From: Microbulbifer sp. ALW1
GTDB lineage: Bacteria > Pseudomonadota > Gammaproteobacteria > Pseudomonadales > Cellvibrionaceae
Direction: 5' to 3'
NCBI RefSeq assembly: GCF_009903625.1
Contig: NZ_CP047569.1
Location: 888,001-952,000 of the forward strand
Length of the DNA: 64,000 bases
A program made the position numbers and the translations under genes. Below the pieces are notes generated by a model. It searched no databases and was not told the origin of the DNA. It saw nothing but the letters and a program-made list of their open reading frames with translations. Shown here one piece after another: positions 40,984-50,306 of this stretch (within the stretch, counting starts at the first letter, position 1; the number at the start of each line of letters is the position of its first letter).

Positions 40984-42130
40984 TTACAGAAAATGCCTCA
41001 GTGCACTAGCACTCTTTTTATTTTCTATTCACTCCTCTGCGGCGGTGTTGCCGGAGGAACGCGCGGATACCATGTACCACTCCTACAGTGGTGGCGGGGT
41101 CACCATTGATGGCCCTTCGGTGTTGGTGCGCAAGAATATTGGCAACAAGGTATCTCTTTCTGCCAATTATTATGTGGACATGATCTCCGGCGCTTCCATC
41201 GATGTGCAGGCCACCGCCAGCCCCTACAGTGAGCAGCGGGACGAGTATTCATTGGGCGCGGAATATCTGGTGGATAAAACCACCATGAGCCTGAGTTACA
41301 CCAACTCCAGTGAAGACGACTACCAGGCCGAGACTGTCGGTTTCGGCATATCGCAGGATTTCTTCGGCGACCTCAGTTCATTGTCCATGCGCGTCAGCCT
41401 GGGTAGTGACGATGTCATGCGCAACGGCGACGAGGACTTTCTTGCCCAGGCCGAGCACCGTCGCTATTCCATCGGTTGGAGCCAGATTCTCACCACCAAA
41501 CTGATCGCCGAACTAAGCGTAGAAACCGTGGCGGATGAGGGCTTTCTGAATAATCCCTATCGCAGCGTGCGCTACCTGGACCCCAATTCCGGAACCGGCT
41601 TCAGTTACCAGGCGGAACTCTACCCCACCACCCGCAACAGCGATGCCGTGGCACTGAGGGCCAAATACCACCTGCCCTACCGCGCAGCGATCAAAAGCGA
41701 GTACCGTCGCTATGCCGACAGCTGGGGCATCAGTTCCGACAACCTGGAATTCCGTTACACCCACCCCCTGGAAGCGGAAAACCTGATCCTCGAGGGCAAG
41801 CTGCGCTTCTACAAACAGACCGGAGCGGATTTTTACAGCGACCTCTTTCCCTACCTGGATGCCACCAACTTCCGCGCCCGCGACAAAGAGCTGAGCGACT
41901 TCACCAGCACCGCCATCGGCATCGGCGCTTCCTACCTGCTGCCGGAACGCTGGGCCCTGTTTGATCGCAAGAACACCGTTAATCTTTACTGGGACTACGT
42001 GCTGTTCGACTACGACGACTTCCACGATGTGCGCGTGCACACTGGCAGCGGCGACTACCTCCCCGGTGACGAGCCTGCCTACCACTTCAATGCCCACGTG
42101 GTGCGCCTCTTCTGGTCCATGTGGTTCTAG
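40970..42130 (+). CDS. DUF3570 outer membrane protein
   Basis: A 386-residue exported protein of the DUF3570 family. Signal peptide around YRKCLSALALFLFSIHSSAA, then many beta strands (YHSYSGGGVTIDGPSVLVRK, LSYTNSSEDDYQAETVGFG) ending in VRLFWSMWF with terminal Phe, as in an outer membrane barrel. I chose the GTG at 40970, preceded by GGAGG at a five-base distance, over the ATG at 40919 inside the DUF4266 gene. DUF3570, DUF4266, TlpA and ApbE often occur together; the function is not established. Confidence 0.85.
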   Translation: MAATNYRKCLSALALFLFSIHSSAAVLPEERADTMYHSYSGGGVTIDGPSVLVRKNIGNKVSLSANYYVDMISGASIDVQATASPYSEQRDEYSLGAEYLVDKTTMSLSYTNSSEDDYQAETVGFGISQDFFGDLSSLSMRVSLGSDDVMRNGDEDFLAQAEHRRYSIGWSQILTTKLIAELSVETVADEGFLNNPYRSVRYLDPNSGTGFSYQAELYPTTRNSDAVALRAKYHLPYRAAIKSEYRRYADSWGISSDNLEFRYTHPLEAENLILEGKLRFYKQTGADFYSDLFPYLDATNFRARDKELSDFTSTAIGIGASYLLPERWALFDRKNTVNLYWDYVLFDYDDFHDVRVHTGSGDYLPGDEPAYHFNAHVVRLFWSMWF

Positions 42131-42501
42131 ATGTTCTGATCAATTTGTGGGCAGTGGCTATCAGGTAGCTACATGCCCGCATGTTGAGTCTTCCTTTCTT
42201 GGCATCCCCACCTCTTTAGGGCTAACTGTGATGCGCATCACGCAGTCAATGTGATCATTATCCGATCGAGTTGGCAAAGTTTCTGAGAAAAATGACTAAA
42301 AAGGGCTATTGTCGGTTTTTTCCCCCATCGATAACCTCCCACCCGCGCGTATTGTTCTCTCCTCTCGTTTAGTGCTGTTTTTGAGTGCTGTGCTGACATG
42401 GATCTGCGAGAGGTGTTGATCCGCATAACGAAAAAGACTGCCAGCTCAGCCTTGCAACACCGATTGGTGGGCCGGAAATTTATTTAAATTTGGGGGATTC
42501 T
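42131..42501. other. Intergenic region with CRP-like palindrome
   Basis: About 370 bases without a supportable gene before the VWA/RCC1 lipoprotein. It holds the palindrome listed separately (42227-42242). No clear terminator for the DUF3570 operon is visible. Confidence 0.5.
42227..42242. promoter_or_regulatory. CRP/Vfr-like operator
   Basis: TGTGATGCGCATCACG matches the CRP consensus TGTGA-N6-TCACA except for the last base. The core GTGATGCGCATCAC is a perfect palindrome. It lies 260 bases before the VWA/RCC1 gene and 97 bases after the DUF3570 stop. The distance to the start codon is long, so its target promoter is uncertain. Confidence 0.55.
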
Positions 42502-45435
42502 ATGTACAGCCGATTGCTACTCGCCTGTTCGTTTTCACTGGTACTCGCCGCCTGTGGTGGCGGAGGCGGCGGAGGTTCCGATAGTGGTGGTGGGAGCAGC
42601 AGTGGGGGATCCAGCTCTAGCTCCAGTTCTAGCAGTTCCAGTTCCAGTAGTTCTAGCTCCAGCTCCAGCTCCAGCAGCGGTGGATCCAGTTCCAGCAGTA
42701 GCTCCAGTTCTAGTAGCGGTGGCTCCAGCTCCAGCAGCAGTGGCGGTAGCGAAACCACTACTTTTGAAGTAACAACTGCGCTTGGGTTTGGCCTTGCTGC
42801 AGAACCGGCCACCGCAACGGTCGAAGAAGGCGCTACTGCCAGCTTTACCCTGTCTCAGGCTGACGCCGGCTATATCGTAGAAGATGTAATGGGCTGTGAT
42901 GGTAGTTATGACGCCGTTACCGGTGTGTACACTACCGGCCCTATTTCTGCAGATTGTGAAATTGTGGCCAGCAGCCAACTCGCGGTGAACCTTGTTCCCT
43001 ACACCATTACCGCAACTAGCCCGTCCATTGTGACAATGATTCAGCGAGTTGTTGATCGCACTAGTGGTGAGCCAGTCACTGTATTGGAAGTGGAAGACTT
43101 CATTGTGGAAGAGGACAACGCTCCGATTGTTCCGCGTGAGGCTTTCCTCGACCTAGAACCCATTGACCAGATTCCCTACCAGCTTGATACCGTATTGATG
43201 CTCGACGTCAGTGTGAGTCTGACTGCGGCCGACCTGGTGGAAGTGAAAGCCGCAGCGGCAAAAATTGTTGATAACCTGATTGAGAACCAGCGAATAGCGG
43301 TATATGTGTTTGACGATACTATTCGTATGGTAAGTACTTTCAGTAGCGATAAAGAGAAACTAAAAGCGGCAATCGACGGCATTACTGGCGGCGGTCCTTC
43401 TACCAACCTTTATGGAGCTGTGGCCGATGGCTTCAGCCGCTGGGATAACAGCTTCTCACTGAGCCAGGTAAATCATGGTGCGTTGATTCTTATTACCGAC
43501 GGTAACGACTCTGCTGCTAAATCTACCCTTGACGCGGCGCTCTCTGTCAAAGGTGAAAAAGACTTCTTTGCCTTGACGGTTGGCAATGAAATCAACCTGG
43601 ATCCGCTGGTTCAACTTGTTCTGGGCGAGAAGCTGGACGTCATCACCGATGCTGATCGTGAATTGGCATCTAAGCGTCTCTTCAGCGTGAATGACTACAG
43701 CGAAGTCGAGTATGGCCTTCAACAGATCACTGCCGAGGTAGAGCGCCTGACACAGGGCCTATATTTCCTCTACTACGCGACTCCCAAACGTGCAGGTGAT
43801 CACAGCGTTACCATCAGCATTGAAAACAATTTGCTTTGCTCCGAGCTGGACGTGAACTGTGTCACCTCTCTTACCGGTAGTTTCGACGCGACTGGATTCA
43901 CCAATGTAATGCCAGAACTGCTGTTTGCTGCTCCCAAGGATGCGCTGCTGCCTGGTGAGAGCTACGAGCTTTCTGCACGAGTGCGTTGGTCAAACCCGCC
44001 GTTCAATTTCATGTGGACGCTGGAGAACCTCGACGGTCAAATGAGCTTGGCAGTGGATTCTGAAGATTCCAGTAAGTCACTGCTGTCTATTGCTTCCGGG
44101 ACTCAACTGAGTGAGGGTGCTGTGAAAGTCGAGGTGGCCGAGTTGCCCGATCTTTCCAAGCAAGCCAGTCTGCAGGTGGGTATTCCTGTACGTGGTCCGG
44201 ATGGTTCCATTTCAGTGGATAGCGCTATAAACCTGCAGTCAGAACAAACCATTAGACTGACCGCCGAAATTTCCTGTGCACAGTGTCGCTGGTCTCTGGA
44301 AGATCCGTCGTTGGCCACTTTGTCGCAAGACACTGGTGAAAGCGTACAGATTACTGGCGGCACCAGTACCGGTGCGACCAAACTGACGGTTCGAGATCCC
44401 AATACCGGTATGGCGACCACCTACGCGGTAGAACTGGGCTTCCAGGTTGGATCCACTTCAGAGGGGCGAGTGGCTGCGAGCTATAGGACCTTCGCAATAA
44501 AGGCTGATGGCAGTTTGTGGCGCTGGGGTGCCAATGAAGTGCTGCCGATTCAAGTGGGTACTGAATCCAACTGGGTGAAAGTCGCCGACAATATAGGGCT
44601 GCAGGCCGATGGGACTCTCTGGTCTCTTCGCAATGTGAACGCTCCAGTTCAGGTTGACTCTGCAACCGACTGGAAAAATTTCACCGCCATTGGTACTAGC
44701 TCGTATTTGGCAACCAAGACCGACGGTAGTTTGTGGGCTTGGGGTAACAATCACTACGGAATGCTCGGCCTTGGAGACGAAGTGCATCGCGACGTCCCCA
44801 CGCAAGTGGGCGAGGAAACCGATTGGGCAAATGTATTTGCTGGGTATAGCACCTCATTCGCAATCAAGTCCGACGGCTCTCTGTGGGCCTGGGGCTACAA
44901 TAATGCTGGCGAGCTGGGTGTTGGTGATAGAGAAAACAAGCTCAGCCCTGCTCAGGTTGGTACAGATACCGATTGGTCCAGTGTGGTAGGTGGTTATTAT
45001 CATACTCTCGCCATCAAATCTGACGGCAGCTTGTGGGCATGGGGACAAGGCAGTAATGGCAGGCTGGGTGTGGACAGCGAACTGTTGTCTGCAGGTTACC
45101 TCGCTGAACCTACCCAGGTAGGTACCGATACCGACTGGATAAACGCCGCCGCGGGATCCGCTCACTCTTTGGCCGTTAAATCGGATGGTACCCTGTGGGC
45201 GTGGGGACTGGGCAGCAATGGCCAGTTAGGGCTTGGCAGCACCATGACGGCAACCCAAACAGTTCCAGTGCAAGTTGGGCTGGAATCTGACTGGATCGAT
45301 GTCGACGCCGATGAGGCCAGCTCTTTTGCCGTCAAATCAGATGGTTTCATCTGGGCATGGGGTAACAATGCCAATGGAAAGTTGGGCGTTGGTGATACCA
45401 CCACCCAATACACTCCAGTGCCGGTAGGGCTTTAA
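42502..45435 (+). CDS. Surface lipoprotein with poly-Ser linker, VWA domain and RCC1 repeats
   Basis: A 977-residue lipoprotein (LVLAAC lipobox). A Gly-rich then Ser-rich linker spans about residues 19-85, typical of secreted proteins in Saccharophagus, Cellvibrio and Microbulbifer. A VWA domain follows with the MIDAS motif DVSVS near residue 236. The C-terminal third has RCC1-type repeats ([19 protein letters not shown], seven or so), as in a beta-propeller. The start at 42502 is preceded by GGGGGA. It ends with a strong terminator. The protein probably mediates surface binding or adhesion. Confidence 0.85.
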   Translation: MYSRLLLACSFSLVLAACGGGGGGGSDSGGGSSSGGSSSSSSSSSSSSSSSSSSSSSSSGGSSSSSSSSSSSGGSSSSSSGGSETTTFEVTTALGFGLAAEPATATVEEGATASFTLSQADAGYIVEDVMGCDGSYDAVTGVYTTGPISADCEIVASSQLAVNLVPYTITATSPSIVTMIQRVVDRTSGEPVTVLEVEDFIVEEDNAPIVPREAFLDLEPIDQIPYQLDTVLMLDVSVSLTAADLVEVKAAAAKIVDNLIENQRIAVYVFDDTIRMVSTFSSDKEKLKAAIDGITGGGPSTNLYGAVADGFSRWDNSFSLSQVNHGALILITDGNDSAAKSTLDAALSVKGEKDFFALTVGNEINLDPLVQLVLGEKLDVITDADRELASKRLFSVNDYSEVEYGLQQITAEVERLTQGLYFLYYATPKRAGDHSVTISIENNLLCSELDVNCVTSLTGSFDATGFTNVMPELLFAAPKDALLPGESYELSARVRWSNPPFNFMWTLENLDGQMSLAVDSEDSSKSLLSIASGTQLSEGAVKVEVAELPDLSKQASLQVGIPVRGPDGSISVDSAINLQSEQTIRLTAEISCAQCRWSLEDPSLATLSQDTGESVQITGGTSTGATKLTVRDPNTGMATTYAVELGFQVGSTSEGRVAASYRTFAIKADGSLWRWGANEVLPIQVGTESNWVKVADNIGLQADGTLWSLRNVNAPVQVDSATDWKNFTAIGTSSYLATKTDGSLWAWGNNHYGMLGLGDEVHRDVPTQVGEETDWANVFAGYSTSFAIKSDGSLWAWGYNNAGELGVGDRENKLSPAQVGTDTDWSSVVGGYYHTLAIKSDGSLWAWGQGSNGRLGVDSELLSAGYLAEPTQVGTDTDWINAAAGSAHSLAVKSDGTLWAWGLGSNGQLGLGSTMTATQTVPVQVGLESDWIDVDADEASSFAVKSDGFIWAWGNNANGKLGVGDTTTQYTPVPVGL
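42597..42747 (+). repeat. Serine-codon repeat (poly-Ser linker)
   Basis: Low-complexity run of AGC, AGT and TCC serine codons with a few Gly codons, coding the linker of the lipoprotein. Such runs are prone to slippage in replication, and strain-to-strain length variation would be expected. Confidence 0.8.
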
Positions 45436-45497
45436 GCAAAAGCAAACCGGTGCAGGAAATGATTTGACTGAATAAGGAAAATCATTTCCACTTTGAG

Positions 45498-45531
45498 AAA
45501 AGGGGCAATCCATAGTGGTTGCCCCTTTTTT
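45498..45531 (+). terminator. Intrinsic terminator after the VWA/RCC1 gene
   Basis: GGGGCAA-TCCATAGTGG-TTGCCCC flanked by A-rich and T-rich runs. It is oriented to stop the lipoprotein transcript. Confidence 0.85.
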
Positions 45532-45743
45532 ATTGTCGAAGAATTCGTTTGCGGTAATTTAGGTAAATTTCACAGGCGGCAATTCAAACACGCTGATCAA
45601 AAAATAATTGTCACCCGCTAAAAAGCCCCCTAAAGTTCGCCCGCTCCCGGTGAGCACCGGCCTCTCTTGGTGACTTGCCCGCCACTGCCCAGCCCTATCC
45701 GGCAGTGTTTTACCTCTGAATTTGTTTGCCCCGGGTGGGTCTT

Positions 45744-46583
45744 ATGCTCAGTTATCGCCACGGTTTTCACGCCGGCAATTTTGCCGATGTGCTCAAACAC
45801 TGCGTGCAGGTGGAAGTTATTTCTTACCTGCAAAGGAAAGAAGCACCTTTCGACTATATCGATACCCATGCCGGTGCCGGCAGTTATGCACTGGCGTCGG
45901 ACATGGCGCAGAAAAACTGCGAATACCTGAATGGTATCGGTCGCCTGTTCAAAACCAGTGAGCTGCCGGGGCTGCAGAATTACCTGCGCCTGATCGAGGG
46001 TTTGAACCCGGAGGGAGCGCTGCAGCAATACCCGGGTTCGCCGTTGATTGCCGCACAGATGCTGCGCCCGCAGGACAAGGCCTGGGCGTTTGAGTTGCAC
46101 CCCAGCGATGCGGAAAAACTGCGACAGAACCTGCCCCGCGGGCGCCAGTACCAGGTGCGCGAGGAGGATGGTTTCAAGGGGCTGTCGAGCTTGCTGCCGA
46201 GTCGCGCCCGCCGCGCGTTGGTGTTGATCGATCCGCCCTATGAGCAGAAGGACGACTATCAGCGGGTGGTCGACGCGCTGAAATTGATCCATCGCAAGAT
46301 GGCCACTGCGACGGTCGCCCTCTGGTATCCGGTAGTGGAGCGCCGCCGCATCGATGCGCTGGAGAAGCAGCTGGCGGCTACCGCTATTCGCAATATCGAA
46401 TTGTTCGAGCTGGGTATCTGCGCCGACGCCGAGGGGCACGGCATGACTTCCGCCGGAATGATCGTGATCAACCCGCCCTGGACCCTGCGCGGGCAGATGG
46501 ACCAGCTGCTGCCCCAGCTGGCGGCAGATCTGAGTGCCGATGGTGGCTCCCATTACCGCTGTGTGACCCTCGCTGCCGAATAG
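45744..46583 (+). CDS. rlmJ: 23S rRNA (adenine(2030)-N6)-methyltransferase
   Basis: A 279-residue SAM-dependent methyltransferase. It starts MLSYRHGFHAGNFADVLKH, as the E. coli enzyme does. The SAM-binding region is around YIDTHAGAGSYAL, and the catalytic motif is LIDPPYE. RlmJ methylates A2030 of 23S rRNA. I chose the ATG at 45744 to match the family start. A longer frame begins six codons earlier. The gene stands alone between terminators and the TonB receptor. Confidence 0.93.
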   Translation: MLSYRHGFHAGNFADVLKHCVQVEVISYLQRKEAPFDYIDTHAGAGSYALASDMAQKNCEYLNGIGRLFKTSELPGLQNYLRLIEGLNPEGALQQYPGSPLIAAQMLRPQDKAWAFELHPSDAEKLRQNLPRGRQYQVREEDGFKGLSSLLPSRARRALVLIDPPYEQKDDYQRVVDALKLIHRKMATATVALWYPVVERRRIDALEKQLAATAIRNIELFELGICADAEGHGMTSAGMIVINPPWTLRGQMDQLLPQLAADLSADGGSHYRCVTLAAE

Positions 46584-46834
46584 GGTTGCAGATCGGGAGT
46601 TACCAAAGAGGGGGCGGATCCCCCGGGGCGGCACGTCTCAACTTGTCACCCCGCAGATTCTTGTTGTATGTTTTCCGGCCAGAACAATAATCAAGCCGGA
46701 ACGTGACCTGATTTTCGACGCTGGTTCTCTAACTGCTCATGCTGCTTTTGCAGAGCGTAGCGGTTGAGAGCGGTTTTGCGTGTCGCCATCGCGTATCCGG
46801 AATTCCCGCCAGCGTGCGGGGCAGCGATGACGAC

Positions 46835-49633
46835 ATGCCTATGTTCAAGACCTGCCACAGGTCATTCCGCACTTTGCTGTTGGCGGCACCAATCGGTGTC
46901 TGCCCACTGGCCGCTGCCGTGGCGGATAATGCTTTTTCGGCGTCGGAAACCGTCCATGCCGCTGCCAGTACGCCGTCGCCAGACACTGCCACCTCTACTT
47001 TCTATACCTTCGAAATTCCCCCGCTGCCGCTGGATCAAGCGCTGCTGGCGTTTTCTCGCCACACCGGTCTCGCAGTAATGCTTGGGGCGCAGCCGCAGAG
47101 CACACAGCTGGCGCCAGCGTTAAATGGCCGCTTTACCGCAGAGGCGGCGCTGGCCGCACTGCTCGGGCCGTCCGGGTTCCGCTACCGCCAGGTCGACGGC
47201 CAGGGAATGGTGATACTGCCGCCCAAGGCTCCGCAAAAGTTTCCGCAACAAGACGCTTCACCGGCAGCCACGCCAGAGACCCGGCCAATACTGGAAGAAG
47301 TGGAAGTGGTGGCGAGCAAACGCCGCACTAATCTGCAGCAGACCCCAATGACGGTGACGGCCCTCAGCGGAGCCACCCTCGAAGCGCGGAATATCGATAG
47401 CCTGGAGCAACTGGCCGCCGAGGTGCCCAGTCTGCAGGTGGCGCGCAACGGGGACCACACCGCGTCCATGCTGTATTTGCGCGGGGTCGGTTCCGACAAT
47501 CACACCGAGGCGGGGGATTCCGGGGTGGCTACCCATGTGGACGGGGTTTTCAGCAGCCGTGTACAGGGTTCTGCGGTGCTGCTCTATGACCTGGATCGGG
47601 TGGAAGTGCTGCGCGGTCCCCAGGGCACCCTGTTTGGTCGTAATTCCACCGGTGGCGTAATCAATTACCACACGGCGCGCCCGGAGCCGGAGTGGTCGTC
47701 GGACCTGTCCGTGACCCTCGGCAATTATCACCAGCAGAAAGTCACCGCGGTTGCCAACGCACCGGTGACCGACAACTGGGCCCTGCGCTGGGCGGCGGTA
47801 TCCGTACGCGCAGACAGTTATACCGAATATACCAGGGATTCGGTCTCTGCCGACCGCAGTGAGCGCTACAACAACACCGACCTGTTCAGCCATCGCCTCG
47901 GTTCCAGCTGGCAGATCCGCGATGACCTGCACTGGTGGTTGAGCTACGAGCGTTTCGAAGACCGCGGCGCCGGCAGCCTGCCGGTGGTGGATTACGATAC
48001 CCCTGTCACCATCGACACCCCGGGTAAAACCCTGCTGAATCAGGACTCCCTGCGCAGTCGCCTGGAATGGACGCTGCCGGGCGGTGCGAGTCTTGCGTAT
48101 ATCGCCGGTCTCGGTACGCTGGAGCGCTCACAGGATTGGGATGCCGATGGCACCGGCGCGGTCGGCAGTGAAACGGACCCCGCCGTCTATCACCAGAGCA
48201 ACCGCACCATCGGGTCCGAGTACCGCGGGCATCAGCACGAACTGCAATTGAAGAGCGATGACGAGCAGGACCTGCGCTGGATGCTGGCCTACTTCGGGTT
48301 TGAGGAACGAAACCGTATCCGCTTTGATCTCGAGCACCAGAATCCGGACGGCAGCGGCTGGGGTGGCGCCCCGGCGCACAGCTTCCAGCAACCGAATCGC
48401 GGTACCCGCCTCAGCGCCTTCTACGGCCAGCTGGATTACGATTTTACGTCGCGCTGGATGATCAGCCTCGGCGCCCGCAGCGGGCGTGACCAGCGCTACG
48501 ACCGCGGCGGTCGCAATATCGCCTGCCCGGACCTGATCCGCAGCGACCGCGGGGGCGAGCTGGGGGAGATCGCCGTCAACCGCGCTTCCGCGGCCGCGGG
48601 GCAGTGCTATGTGGCCAACTATAACGACGTGGATCACACCTGGCAGAGCACCACCACCATGGCGCGGCTGTCCTACCGCCCGCTAGAAGACACCCTGTTG
48701 TATCTCCATTACGCCGAGGGCTTCAAGCCCGGTATTGTGCAGGACGGCGCCAGCCTCAAAGGAACATTCAGCGGCCCCCAGGACCCCGCATTCGAGTCGG
48801 CCCTGCAGGCCCTGGTCGCGCGCAACAATGCGGGTGAAGCCTACGTTGGCCCCGAAACCAGCACCAATGTGGAGTTGGGTTTCAAACTCGGGCTGCTGGA
48901 TGGCGCCATGACCCTGAACGGCGCCCTGTTCGATACCCGCTACCGGGATTTGCAGGTCTCCGGTGTTGCCGTCGAAGAGGACGGCACCGAGCTGATCCGC
49001 AGCACCAACGCGCCCTCGGCCACCATTCGCGGCCTGGAACTGGAGCTCAACTGGGCCAGCAGCCGCAACGGCCGCGTCACCGGGTTCCTATCGTGGCTGG
49101 ATGCCCACTACAACCGCTTCCTCGCCGTGGATAACGAATTCCCCGGCTACGGCCAGACCTGGAATCCCGATGCCGGCAATGCAGAGATCCCCGATCTGGT
49201 GGACTTCAGTGGCAATCAGCTGAAACAGGTGCCGGAGCTGAGTCTCGGCCTCAACTACCGCCACCAGTTGCCTCTGGGTAGCTGGGGGCGGGCGACCGCG
49301 CGGCTTGGCCTGCACTATGCGGATGCCATGTATTTCGCCGAAGCCAATCGCGGCGATCGCGACGGCCTGCTGCTCGACAACCAAAGCGGAGAATGGCTGC
49401 CTGATCCTGCCGGCCCCGCGCGCAATATCGACCGCCGCCCGGCCAACAGCCTGTGGAGCGCCGGCATCAAACTGGAGCCACTTGCGGGCAACTGGTGGCT
49501 TGACCTCTACGGCGAAAATCTCACCAATATCGCCGCCGCCAACGATGTACAGGAGGCCGATGCCGCAACACCCGTTTACTACTATGGCGCGCCGCGCATG
49601 TTCGGATTGCGTGTTGGCTTGCGGTTCGATTGA
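46835..49633 (+). CDS. TonB-dependent receptor with STN signalling domain
   Basis: A 932-residue outer membrane receptor. An STN (secretin/TonB N-terminal) domain (YTFEIPPLPLDQALLAFSRHTGLAV, shortened) is followed by a TonB box-plug region (LEEVEVVASKRR, VLRGPQGTLFGRNSTGGVIN) and a barrel ending in VGLRFD. STN domains signal to a FecR-type anti-sigma factor, and FecI-like and FecR-like genes follow immediately. The ligand (siderophore, sugar or other) is not evident. The start is uncertain: ATG at 46835 is chosen, with ATGs at 46739 and 46841 as alternatives. Confidence 0.88.
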   Translation: MPMFKTCHRSFRTLLLAAPIGVCPLAAAVADNAFSASETVHAAASTPSPDTATSTFYTFEIPPLPLDQALLAFSRHTGLAVMLGAQPQSTQLAPALNGRFTAEAALAALLGPSGFRYRQVDGQGMVILPPKAPQKFPQQDASPAATPETRPILEEVEVVASKRRTNLQQTPMTVTALSGATLEARNIDSLEQLAAEVPSLQVARNGDHTASMLYLRGVGSDNHTEAGDSGVATHVDGVFSSRVQGSAVLLYDLDRVEVLRGPQGTLFGRNSTGGVINYHTARPEPEWSSDLSVTLGNYHQQKVTAVANAPVTDNWALRWAAVSVRADSYTEYTRDSVSADRSERYNNTDLFSHRLGSSWQIRDDLHWWLSYERFEDRGAGSLPVVDYDTPVTIDTPGKTLLNQDSLRSRLEWTLPGGASLAYIAGLGTLERSQDWDADGTGAVGSETDPAVYHQSNRTIGSEYRGHQHELQLKSDDEQDLRWMLAYFGFEERNRIRFDLEHQNPDGSGWGGAPAHSFQQPNRGTRLSAFYGQLDYDFTSRWMISLGARSGRDQRYDRGGRNIACPDLIRSDRGGELGEIAVNRASAAAGQCYVANYNDVDHTWQSTTTMARLSYRPLEDTLLYLHYAEGFKPGIVQDGASLKGTFSGPQDPAFESALQALVARNNAGEAYVGPETSTNVELGFKLGLLDGAMTLNGALFDTRYRDLQVSGVAVEEDGTELIRSTNAPSATIRGLELELNWASSRNGRVTGFLSWLDAHYNRFLAVDNEFPGYGQTWNPDAGNAEIPDLVDFSGNQLKQVPELSLGLNYRHQLPLGSWGRATARLGLHYADAMYFAEANRGDRDGLLLDNQSGEWLPDPAGPARNIDRRPANSLWSAGIKLEPLAGNWWLDLYGENLTNIAAANDVQEADAATPVYYYGAPRMFGLRVGLRFD

Positions 49634-49757
49634 TTTGGCTCCGATTATTTTTCAAAAGGGGGACGATTGCCGAGGCCTGGCCGTCATACCGGCGAGAGAA
49701 GTAGATTTCGCTAAAGCAAGCAGCCAAATACAACAAAAATGATGGTGAAGAGAATCC

Positions 49758-50306
49758 ATGGCGACAGCATGGGCCAGCCAATTGGCGACCGATAACGACA
49801 AAGATCTGGATTATTACTACCGCGAGTATCACCAGGAGCTGTGTCGATACGCGGTAAGCAAGTTCGGATTGTCGTACAGCGAGGCCGAAGATCTGGTGCA
49901 GGAAGCGTTTGCGCGGATGGCGCCCCAGCTCCGCGTCGGCGACATAGAGCACGTCAGGGCTTTCCTGTATCGCGCAGTGCACAACGCCACCATAGATACC
50001 TTGCGCAAAGGGCAGGTGCGCGAGAGTTATGCGCAATCGGTACAGGGCGATCCAGATCGCGAACAGGACAGTCGCAGCCCCGAGCGGGTGGCTTCCGGCC
50101 GCCAGTTTCTGGGACTGATCAGCCGTGCCCTGTGGAATATGCCCCACAAGCGGCGGCGATTATTGTTGATGAATCGTGTCGATGGACTCTCCTACGCGGA
50201 AATCGCGCGCCGGGAAGGGCTCTCGGCAACAGTAGTGAAAAAGCACGTAGCGAAAGCCCTGGCTGGCTGTCAGGAAGCGCTGCGTGTGCACGGTGGAGAA
50301 TTGTGA
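49758..50306 (+). CDS. FecI-like ECF RNA polymerase sigma factor
   Basis: A 182-residue ECF sigma factor. Region 2 reads AEDLVQEAFARMAPQL and region 4 reads LSYAEIARREGLSATVVKKHVAKAL, the FecI type. It should transcribe the receptor gene when released by the FecR-like protein. The stop overlaps the FecR start (TGATG). The gene order (receptor, sigma, anti-sigma) differs from the more usual order with sigma first, so the operon promoter upstream of the receptor may be the sigma target. Confidence 0.88.
   Translation: MATAWASQLATDNDKDLDYYYREYHQELCRYAVSKFGLSYSEAEDLVQEAFARMAPQLRVGDIEHVRAFLYRAVHNATIDTLRKGQVRESYAQSVQGDPDREQDSRSPERVASGRQFLGLISRALWNMPHKRRRLLLMNRVDGLSYAEIARREGLSATVVKKHVAKALAGCQEALRVHGGEL

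Noticed and set aside
47328..47400. SGAT motif in the TonB receptor plug as an ApbE flavinylation target
   Set aside because: LSGATLEA is the ordinary plug segment of TonB receptors (consensus near TALSGEEL), not an FMN-binding domain.
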